Shown one piece after another: positions 1-6,259 of a stretch of 15,246 nucleotides of DNA (the stretch's first letter is position 1; each line of letters begins with the position of its first letter). The notes under the pieces were generated by a model. The model worked only from the letters and a program-made list of their open reading frames with translations, was not told the origin of the DNA and searched no databases. The position numbers and the translations under genes are program-made. The DNA lies in the NCBI GenBank assembly GCA_010027395.1, contig RGVD01000039.1, positions 1 to 15,246 of the forward strand, given 5' to 3'. This DNA comes from Bacteroidota bacterium (GTDB lineage: Bacteria; Bacteroidota; Bacteroidia; UKL13-3).

Positions 1-170
1 TCACCTGATTCGGGTTTAAGCAATCCCACCATGCATTTCATCAATACAGATTTTCCACCACCACTTGCTCCAATGATAAAATTGCATTTTCCTTTCTCGA
101 AATTGGCACTGATGTTTTTCAATACATGCTTTTCGCCAAATGTTTTGTTGATGTTTTTTACCTCAATCAT
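1..170 (-). CDS. mlaF: MlaF-type ABC transporter ATP-binding protein (partial, N-terminal 56 residues)
   Basis: This is the start of an ABC ATPase, running off the left edge of the window. It begins MIEVKNINKTFG, and the Walker A motif GASGGGKS is at residues 34-41, followed by a leucine-rich helix ending in KPESG. The start ATG follows the stop of the permease gene by a single base, so the two are translationally coupled. Known for the family: MlaF supplies ATP hydrolysis for the MlaFEDB complex, which moves phospholipids between the outer and inner membranes. The assignment rests mainly on the adjacent MlaE-type permease, because the visible part alone fits many ABC ATPases. The signature motif, Walker B and any downstream MCE-domain gene (mlaD) lie outside the window. 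Confidence 0.85.
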   Translation of the reverse strand, partial: MIEVKNINKTFGEKHVLKNISANFEKGKCNFIIGASGGGKSVLMKCMVGLLKPESG

Positions 171-171
171 T

Positions 172-915
172 TTATCTAAAAAGCATTAATTGTGAAATGA
201 TATAGTCGAAGAAAATGATAGCCATACAGCTATATACTACCGCTTTGGTGCTGCTTTCACCTACTTCCAAAGCTCCACCTTCTGTTCGATAGCCTTGGTA
301 TGATGAAACAGATGTGATTAAAAAAGCAAAAGTGAAGGCTTTTACCATACAGAAGATAACTGAATATGCTTCAAAATCGGAGCGTAAGCCTTTTACATAA
401 AAATCCACACTAATAATTCCTGATAAATGCCCTGAAATAGCGCCTCCCAATAAACTCAACATCATGGCATATACAACCAAAGCGGGAATGGTAAAAAAGC
501 CTGCAATGATTTTGGCCAAAGCCACATAGCTAGAAGAATTAACACCCATTATCTCTAAAGCATCCACTTGCTCAGTTACTTTCATGGTACCTATTTCAGA
601 TGAAATGTTGGAACCCACTTTTCCAGCTAAAACTAAACATGTAATTGTAGGGGAGAATTCAAGAATATTTGAATCACGAACAATTCTACCAATTAAGTAT
701 TCAGGAACCAATCCACTTACCAATTGATATCCAATTTGGATGGTAGATACTGCACCTGTAAAACCTGAAATTAAAGAAACTATATTAAATGAACCTACGC
801 CAATATTGTTGGCCTCAATGATGATTTGTTTCCAAAGTATTTTCCATTTTTCAGGCTTGCTGAAAACGGTACTTAGAAACAATATGTACCCCCCAAAGTG
901 TTGAAAAAATCTCAT
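172..915 (-). CDS. mlaE: MlaE-type ABC transporter permease
   Basis: This is an inner membrane permease of the MlaE/YrbE family, 247 residues, close to the usual length. The family hallmark segment E107-V125 (EIGTMKVTEQVDALEIMGV) is present. It is flanked by hydrophobic stretches at about 40-65, 85-105, 130-165 and 185-205, and a last one at the C-terminus, with the conserved Gly-rich SYQGYRTEGGALEVG loop between the last two. Role by family: the membrane part of a lipid transporter that maintains outer membrane asymmetry. The ATPase gene follows after one base. The gene is divergent from the NatA-like ATPase gene across a 126-base gap, in which I found no clear match to the Bacteroidetes -7 consensus. 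The start ATG at 915 gives a short amphipathic N-terminus typical of MlaE. Confidence 0.93.
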   Translation of the reverse strand: MRFFQHFGGYILFLSTVFSKPEKWKILWKQIIIEANNIGVGSFNIVSLISGFTGAVSTIQIGYQLVSGLVPEYLIGRIVRDSNILEFSPTITCLVLAGKVGSNISSEIGTMKVTEQVDALEIMGVNSSSYVALAKIIAGFFTIPALVVYAMMLSLLGGAISGHLSGIISVDFYVKGLRSDFEAYSVIFCMVKAFTFAFLITSVSSYQGYRTEGGALEVGESSTKAVVYSCMAIIFFDYIISQLMLFR

Positions 916-1041
916 AATTTGGCTGTAAATATAAATGTTTAGCTGATTTTACAAGGCCAGTTTTTTCAAGAATGGGTACACTTAATTATTTGTATATGTA
1001 TGTGTTTAAAAATTATATTCGTACGATAAATATCCTCATTC

Positions 1042-1947
1042 ATGATTTTAAAGGCTGAACATATTCATAAATCATATACCAATCATGTTGCTTTACATGA
1101 TGTTAGTATTGAAATTCCTGAGCAAAGCATATTTGGCTTATTAGGTCCAAACGGTGCAGGTAAAACATCACTGATACGCATTCTCACACAAATAGTTCAA
1201 GCCGATTCGGGAGAAGTGTATTTTGCTGGAGAAAAATTGCAAGCCAAACATATTTTTGAAATGGGTTATTTGCCTGAAGAACGTGGCTTGTATAAAAAAA
1301 TGAAAGTAGGGGAGCAGTTACTTTATTTTGCGGAGCTTAAAGGTTTGAACATTAGAGATGCCAGACAAAAACTGAAATATTGGATTGATAAATTTGAAAT
1401 ACAAAGCTGGTTAGGGAAGAAGGTAGAAGAGCTTTCTAAAGGTATGCAACAGAAGGTACAGTTTATTGCAACAGTGCTTCATGAACCTAAGTTGATTATT
1501 TTGGATGAACCCTTCTCTGGTTTTGATCCAATCAATGCGCAGTTATTAGTGGAAGAGATTACCCAATTAAAGAAAAAAGGAGCAAGTATCATCTTCTCAA
1601 CACACCGTATGGATTCGGTAGAGCAACTTTGTGATCACATTGCCCTCATTAATAAATCACACGTAGTGCTTAATGGCGCAGTGAGTGAAGTAAAAAATAA
1701 ATACAAGCAAAACAAGTTCTCAGTGGTTCATAAAAAAGCTTTTGATGGCATACCCCAGTCATTTGAACAACTTAATACACAAGTCAGAGCTGAGTCTGTT
1801 TATGAATCCATTATCAAAATGAATGAAGGAGCTAACTCAAATAAAGCATTGCTTGAGTTTATGCAAAACAATGAAGTACTTTCATTTAATGAGGTGATAC
1901 CTAGCATGGAGGACATATTCATCATGGCAGTAGAAAGCAGTAAATAA
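1042..1947 (+). CDS. NatA-like ABC transporter ATP-binding protein, no adjacent permease
   Basis: This is a cytoplasmic ABC ATPase of 301 residues, of the type that pairs with ABC-2 (NatB-like) permeases. Walker A GPNGAGKT is at 35-42, the signature LSKGMQQK at 131-138, Walker B LIILDEP at 151-157 and the switch histidine at H187 in STHRMDS. The YLPEERGLYKKMKV segment at 76-89 is characteristic of the Na+-efflux/DUF4162 subgroup. The roughly 90 residues after the ATPase core, ending in PSMEDIFIMAVE, match the C-terminal extension of that subgroup. All catalytic motifs are intact. The odd point is context: the expected permease gene does not follow. The next gene, 150 bases on, is a dehydrogenase E2 with its own likely promoter. 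The partner must be encoded elsewhere, or the transporter is incomplete. The substrate cannot be read from the sequence. Confidence 0.9.
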   Translation: MILKAEHIHKSYTNHVALHDVSIEIPEQSIFGLLGPNGAGKTSLIRILTQIVQADSGEVYFAGEKLQAKHIFEMGYLPEERGLYKKMKVGEQLLYFAELKGLNIRDARQKLKYWIDKFEIQSWLGKKVEELSKGMQQKVQFIATVLHEPKLIILDEPFSGFDPINAQLLVEEITQLKKKGASIIFSTHRMDSVEQLCDHIALINKSHVVLNGAVSEVKNKYKQNKFSVVHKKAFDGIPQSFEQLNTQVRAESVYESIIKMNEGANSNKALLEFMQNNEVLSFNEVIPSMEDIFIMAVESSK

Positions 1948-1989
1948 AATAAGGCTTTCCAAAAAGATTAAAAACATTCATATTATTAG

Positions 1990-2019
1990 TTGGCAAACTC
2001 AATCAAAATAATATTTTTG
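1990..2019 (+). promoter_or_regulatory. Likely Bacteroidetes-type promoter for the E2 gene
   Basis: TATTTTTG at 2012-2019 matches the Bacteroidetes primary sigma -7 consensus TAnnTTTG exactly. A TTG at 1990-1992 sits 19 bases upstream, as expected for the -33 element. The implied transcript start is near 2026, leaving an A-rich leader of about 70 bases before the ATG at 2098. This supports separate transcription of the E2 gene from the ATPase gene before it. The call is by motif only. Confidence 0.5.
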
Positions 2020-2097
2020 TCAATGTAAAGTGCTTTTCATATTTCAACTTAAACAAGCCTTTTAAAATAACACTAAAAAACAATTAACTAAATAGAA

Positions 2098-3422
2098 ATG
2101 AGCGATTTTCAATTAGTAATGCCTAAAATGGGCGAGAGTATTGCTGAAGCTACCATCATCCGTTGGACGAAAAATGTAGGCGATAAGATTGCCGCTGACG
2201 AAACGGTATTAGAAATTGCTACTGATAAAGTAGATTCAGAGGTTCCTTCTCCAAAAGGTGGGGTATTGAATCAAATACTTTTTAAAGAAGGTGATGTAGT
2301 AGCTGTGAATGCAGTTATTGCCATTATCGATATGGAAGGCTCTGCTGTGGCAGTTGCAGCTCCCGCTGCACCTGTAGTTGAAGCACCCGTTAATGAGGCC
2401 GTTGCTCATATCGAAAATACAGTTGTGGCTGCTAGCACCCACGCTGCGCCTGTCATGGGTGGCAATAGATTCTATTCTCCACTGGTATTAAACATCGCAC
2501 GTGAAGAAAAAGTGAGCATGTCTGAGTTGGAAACCATTCCTGGTAGTGGCAATGAAGGTCGTGTTACCAAAAGAGATATTTTGAACTTTGTGGCCAACCG
2601 TTCAGGTGCGCCTATAGCGCCTGTTGCTCCTCAAGTGAGTGTATCAATAGCACCTGCTTCTCACGTAGTTGAACATAAAACAACTCCTCAAGTGGTTGAA
2701 GCACCCAAAACGTCTGCGCCTGCTCCTGCTAAACAAAGCATTAGTCTGAGTGGTGGTGATGAGGTGATAGAAATGGATAGAATGCGTAAGCTTATTGCTG
2801 ATCACATGGTCATGAGTAAACATACAAGTCCGCATGTGACAAGTTTTGTTGAGGCAGATGTTACCAATATGGTTATTTGGAGAGATAAAATGAAAAAGGT
2901 AGTTGAAAAACGTGAAGGTGAAAAAATGACCTTTACACCCATATTTATTGAGTGTGTGGTGAAAGCCATTAAGGATTATCCAATGATTAATGTATCGGTT
3001 GATGGTACAAATATCATCAAGCGTAAGGCTATTAATATTGGCATGGCAGCAGCATTGCCTAGTGGTAACTTAATTGTTCCAGTAATCAAAAACGCAGATG
3101 GAATGAACCTATTGGGTTTAACCAAATCGGTAAATGATTATGCTAACCGTGCACGTGCTAACCAATTGAAACCTGATGAGATTTCAGGATCATGGGTACA
3201 CCCATTATCAATCAACCACAAGTGGCTATTATGGCTACGGGCGCTATCAAGAAGAAACCTGCTGTATTAGAAACAGAGCATGGTGATGTAATTGCTATCC
3301 GTCATATGATGTTCTTGTCACTAAGTTATGATCACCGTGTGGTAGATGGTTCTTTGGGTGGAAGTTTCTTGCGCAAAGTAGCAGATTATATGGAGCAATG
3401 GGATGTGAATAGAGAAATGTAA
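2098..3422 (+). pseudogene. 2-oxoacid dehydrogenase E2 (dihydrolipoamide acyltransferase), disrupted by an internal deletion
   Basis: This is the E2 core subunit of a 2-oxoacid dehydrogenase complex, probably branched-chain or pyruvate type. In order it has a lipoyl domain (residues 1-80, lipoylated lysine K44 in TDKVDS), an Ala/Pro linker, a peripheral-subunit-binding domain (about 126-165), a second Ala/Pro linker, and the acyltransferase domain from about 220. The first frame (2098-3270) reads normally to DEISG at residue 364, then turns into unrelated sequence and stops. The rest of the domain, from MGTPIINQP to the catalytic H and D of SYDHRVVDG, is intact in another frame at 3192-3422 (76 residues). 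Family members have about 14 residues between these points, including a TITNxGxFG-like motif. Roughly 40 bases (3n+1) therefore appear missing near 3189-3192. The restored protein would be about 454 residues, a normal length. As written, the product lacks the catalytic motif. A sequencing or assembly error is possible. Confidence 0.85.
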
Positions 3423-3452
3423 GAAATAAATCTAATACAAAATATTTTACAC

Positions 3453-3481
3453 AAAGAGGCTATCATAAGATGGCCTTTTTT
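3453..3481 (+). terminator. Rho-independent terminator after the E2 gene
   Basis: The arms AGGCTATC (3457-3464) and GATGGCCT (3469-3476) pair over eight bases with one G-U wobble around the tetraloop ATAA. The second arm runs straight into a T tract (3477-3481), and the A-rich bases before the first arm could extend the pairing. It lies 35 bases past the E2 stop, the right place to end that transcript. Confidence 0.8.
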
Positions 3482-3483
3482 AT

Positions 3484-3627
3484 TTGATAGAGTTAAGCCT
3501 ATGTATACTTTTTCAGGATAAGTCCCTTAGGCTGGTTCACGACTTTGGCATGTATGTTTCTTGTATTCACAACTATCAATACTCTGAAGCCAAGCCAAAG
3601 TATAGAGAATATGGATTTAAAATGTAA
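3484..3627 (+). other. Short coding-like remnant, unrecognised
   Basis: Between the E2 terminator and the next reading frame, one frame stays open for 47 codons and its translation looks protein-like rather than random. It contains KSLRLVHDFGMYVSCIHNY and ends EAKPKYREYGFKM before TAA at 3625. The only ATG near the front is at 3550, and the possible TTG at 3484 lies against the terminator. I read it as the 3' remnant of a decayed gene, with no recognised family. The same stretch holds an 8-bp inverted repeat, ACTTTGGC (3542-3549) and GCCAAAGT (3594-3601). This could be chance. Confidence 0.25.
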
Positions 3628-3641
3628 TAATATTTTGTAAC

Positions 3642-3929
3642 TTGTTCATATTAACCCGTGTCAGAGACAATGCCGTTCATTGCAAATTCGTAGATCGCTT
3701 CGCTAACTCTACGAATAGTTTGGGGATTGTTGATGAGATAAATGAATTGTATGGTACTGACCAATTTAAAATAAACTATTGGATTGATGATGACGGCAAA
3801 TGTTGGTTAAATCTTGATTGGTTTGGCTCTCCTCAACATCCCGGTGGTCAATACTTTGATTACAAAAAAAGAACAATTTACTACCCAACCATAGTTAATC
3901 CTACATATGAACAAGAATCAAAAGAGTAA
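3642..3929 (+). CDS. Small hypothetical protein or gene fragment carrying a palindromic insert
   Basis: This is a 95-residue frame of unknown function. No residue other than the putative TTG start can be an ATG methionine, and the upstream in-frame stop is only 21 bases away, so the true start is uncertain. Another TTG, near the second arm of the palindrome, would give a protein starting LGIVDEINELYG. The C-terminal two thirds is rich in aromatic and acidic residues (YWIDDDGKCWLNLDWFG, GGQYFDYKKRTIYYP) and looks like real cytoplasmic coding sequence. No signal peptide or membrane segment is visible. Residues 15-24 (KFVDRFANST) are encoded by a perfect inverted repeat at 3686-3716, suggesting that a repeat element inserted into, or forms the edge of, an older gene. 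I do not recognise a family. Confidence 0.4.
   Translation: MFILTRVRDNAVHCKFVDRFANSTNSLGIVDEINELYGTDQFKINYWIDDDGKCWLNLDWFGSPQHPGGQYFDYKKRTIYYPTIVNPTYEQESKE
3686..3716. repeat. Perfect 9-bp inverted repeat inside the small reading frame
   Basis: The arms ATTCGTAGA (3686-3694) and TCTACGAAT (3708-3716) are exact reverse complements, flanking a 13-base centre (3695-3707) that contains CGCTTCGCT. A smaller hairpin, CAATG/CATTG around CCGTT, lies just before it at about 3669-3683. The form (short arm, CG-rich centre, short arm) resembles the other palindromic elements in this window, but the core sequence differs, so common origin is not shown. Confidence 0.6.
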
Positions 3930-4058
3930 AATAAGTCCTAGAAAATCTTAGTTTTCTGAAATTTTAAATTGTTTAAATTTAATTTAGAATTAGCACAATC
4001 TCTTCCTTGGTTTTGTCTTATTATTTAATACCCAATTTATCCTAAAATCCTTCCTAGA

Positions 4059-5927
4059 CTAACTTTTCCATTCCCATTGCATATCAACCAATTTTTTATA
4101 GAGTCCATTTGGCATTTGCATCAATTGTTCGTGTGAGCCTTGCTCCTGCACCGTTCCTTTGTCTATCACTACTATTTTATCGGCATTTTTAATGGTTGAT
4201 AGTCGGTGAGCAATCACAAAAGAGGTTCTGTTTTTCATCAAATTTTCTAAGGCTTCTTGTACCAATTGTTCGCTTTCGCTATCCAATGAACTGGTGGCTT
4301 CATCTAATATCAAAATAGCAGGGTTTTTAAGAATAGCTCGGGCTATTGCAACCCTTTGTCTTTGGCCACCACTCAGTTTAACACCTCTTTCACCCACTAT
4401 CGTATCATAGGCTTCAGGAAACTTATTGATAAACTCATGCGCATTTGCTTTGATAGCTGCTTGTATAATTTCATCATCAGTTGCGTTGGGTTTACCATAA
4501 GCAATATTTTCTTTGATACTGCCACCAAACAACATCACATCTTGCGGCACATAAGCCATTTGTTTGCGCAATTGACTCAACGGAATATCACTTGCCTTTT
4601 TATCATCAAACATAATATCGCCTGCTGTTGGTTTATAAAACTGTAGTAGGAGGGAAGCAATGGTACTTTTACCTGCGCCACTTGGGCCCACTATGGCTAT
4701 TTGTTCTCCAGACTTGGCACTCATGCTCAAGTTTTTCAATACTTGTACATCGGTTCTGCTTGGGTAATGAAAGGCAATATTTTCAAAACTTACATTTCCT
4801 TTAACAAGATTTTCATTACTTACTTCTATTATTTCAAGCGATACATCTTCGCCTGTTTCTCTTAATATTTCTCTTACGCGTTGAGTTGCTCCAAGTGTTT
4901 TTTGCAATTGGCTAAACATATCTGCAAAGCCAGCAAAAGTGCCACCTACAAAACCCGAGAAGATAACAAACATGGTTAAATCACCTGTGCTTAATAGTCC
5001 TTGGTTAATCATGTTAGCACCATACCACATGACAAAAGCAATGGTTCCAAACACACTAAATATCATCATGCTCACAAATGCCCCGCGGTATCGGGCATTG
5101 CTGATAGCGGTATCAACCACTGAAAATATGCTTTTGCGGTAACGTGCAATTTCTTGCGCTTCGCTGGTAAATGCTTTTACTACTGATATTCCAGAAAAAG
5201 TTTCGTTTACAATATTGCCACTATCAGCTAATTGGTCTTGTGCCTTACGGCTCATCTTACGAATTTTCATTCCGAAAACCACTGCTACCACTGCCACCAA
5301 AGGCACAATAGATAGCATAACCAAAGCAAGTTTGGTAGAAATAACAAAGATGAAAGATAGACCAATCATGAGGGTGAAAATACCCCTCAGGAATTCAGCC
5401 AACGTGAATGAAATGGCATCTTGAATTTGCGATAAATCGGATGAAATACGGCTGCTTAATTCACCCACACGCTGCTCTGTATAAAAACTCATAGGCATGC
5501 TAAGAAGCTTGCTGTACAAATCTTTTCGCATATCAGCCAGTGATTTTTCGCCCACTTCAGTTAGCAAATAAATGCGCATGAAAGAGAAGATCATCTGCAC
5601 ACTTAATTGAGCAAAAATTAGGAGGATGATGGTGTTTAAACTCCACTGAATGGTTTTGATATCAAAGCCAAAACTGCTTGCACTTTGCGGTAAACTAAGC
5701 TTTGCACCAGGTGAAGCTGCATCAATCATCTTACCTAAAAGAAAAGGAAAGAGCATTGTGGTGAATGCCGAAAGGGCAATGAATATCAATGCCAAGATAA
5801 ACTTGCTGCGATAAGGTTTTAAATAGTTGAAAAGTTTTAATGCTTGACTTAAGGATTCTTTGGTGATTTTAGCTTTTTCAACTTCGGGTTTACTGGAGCC
5901 ATTGCTATTGTGTCTTGGACCTGCCAT
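4059..5927 (-). CDS. MsbA-like ABC exporter (fused membrane and ATPase domains)
   Basis: This is a 622-residue half-transporter of the lipid/multidrug exporter type, expected to act as a homodimer in the inner membrane. After a hydrophilic N-terminus, the six-helix exporter domain spans about 40-335, with helices near 43-65, 97-120, 175-195, 200-220, 285-305 and 315-335. The ATPase domain spans about 375-615: aromatic A-loop Y388, Walker A GPSGAGKST at 414-422, Q-loop Q462, signature LSGGQ at 518-522, Walker B ILILDEA ending in E543, and H-loop H574. All are intact. Family members flip lipid A precursors or export drugs and lipids, but the substrate cannot be told from sequence. It is a single gene convergent with the small frame at 3642. 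A -7-like element TAAGTTTG reads toward it at 6053-6046, without a good -33 match. Confidence 0.92.
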   Translation of the reverse strand: MAGPRHNSNGSSKPEVEKAKITKESLSQALKLFNYLKPYRSKFILALIFIALSAFTTMLFPFLLGKMIDAASPGAKLSLPQSASSFGFDIKTIQWSLNTIILLIFAQLSVQMIFSFMRIYLLTEVGEKSLADMRKDLYSKLLSMPMSFYTEQRVGELSSRISSDLSQIQDAISFTLAEFLRGIFTLMIGLSFIFVISTKLALVMLSIVPLVAVVAVVFGMKIRKMSRKAQDQLADSGNIVNETFSGISVVKAFTSEAQEIARYRKSIFSVVDTAISNARYRGAFVSMMIFSVFGTIAFVMWYGANMINQGLLSTGDLTMFVIFSGFVGGTFAGFADMFSQLQKTLGATQRVREILRETGEDVSLEIIEVSNENLVKGNVSFENIAFHYPSRTDVQVLKNLSMSAKSGEQIAIVGPSGAGKSTIASLLLQFYKPTAGDIMFDDKKASDIPLSQLRKQMAYVPQDVMLFGGSIKENIAYGKPNATDDEIIQAAIKANAHEFINKFPEAYDTIVGERGVKLSGGQRQRVAIARAILKNPAILILDEATSSLDSESEQLVQEALENLMKNRTSFVIAHRLSTIKNADKIVVIDKGTVQEQGSHEQLMQMPNGLYKKLVDMQWEWKS

Positions 5928-6259
5928 TTATATAAAATCGTCTATTTGGTTATATTTAATTGTAAATGTAATCGGAATAAAATACCCACGGTGACTAAGT
6001 TTTCGGGAAAACTTTTGTCAAAGGAATTTTGTATTTTTGAGTTGACAAACTTAATTCAAAAGTCAAAAGGTCTCTATTAAATTCTGCTAAACATTTCAAA
6101 AATTATGTGAGAGGTGTTTTTGCAAAGGTGAAAATGAAAACTTTTTTAGAATTGTATATTACAGATTATTCAAAATATCAAATAAACACTGTTTAATGGT
6201 CGTTGAGCGAAGTCGAAAGGCCATTTCGGCTTCGCTCAACGAACGTTTCATTCATACCT
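5928..6259. other. Gap between the exporter gene and lon
   Basis: This 332-base stretch has no convincing gene. It holds the large hairpin at 6201-6241 and a -7-like site reading leftward at 6053-6046. On the plus strand, a stop-free run at about 6041-6197 could encode about 51 residues ending in TDYSKYQINTV. That run has no good start codon and no recognised family, so it may be a remnant or chance. Nothing else stands out. Confidence 0.5.
6201..6241. repeat. Large hairpin downstream of lon: inverted dimer of a palindromic element
   Basis: The left arm CGTTGAGCGAAGTCGAAA (6201-6218) pairs with the right arm TTTCGGCTTCGCTCAACG (6224-6241) over 18 bases with a single G-U type mismatch, around a five-base loop GGCCA. 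It begins 19 bases past the lon stop. No T tract follows it on the minus strand, so it is not a classic intrinsic terminator, though it could still stop transcription or protect the 3' end of the mRNA. Each arm contains the core GAGCGAAGTCGA or GAGCGAAGCCGA, which recurs near 12000 and 12990. Confidence 0.85.

Noticed and set aside
3180..3200. Programmed ribosomal frameshift joining the two E2 frames
   Set aside because: A change of frame here would still skip about 14 conserved residues, there is no slippery heptamer or downstream stem at the junction, and E2 genes are not known to use frameshifting.
3532..3560. tRNA-like text (GGTTCACGACT)
   Set aside because: It resembles a T-arm motif, but no acceptor stem, anticodon arm or D-arm can be built around it.
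6041..6197. Small gene of about 51 codons ending in TDYSKYQINTV
   Set aside because: The frame begins right after a stop, has no credible start before an internal ATG that leaves about 20 residues, and resembles no family. It may be a remnant but cannot be supported as a gene.
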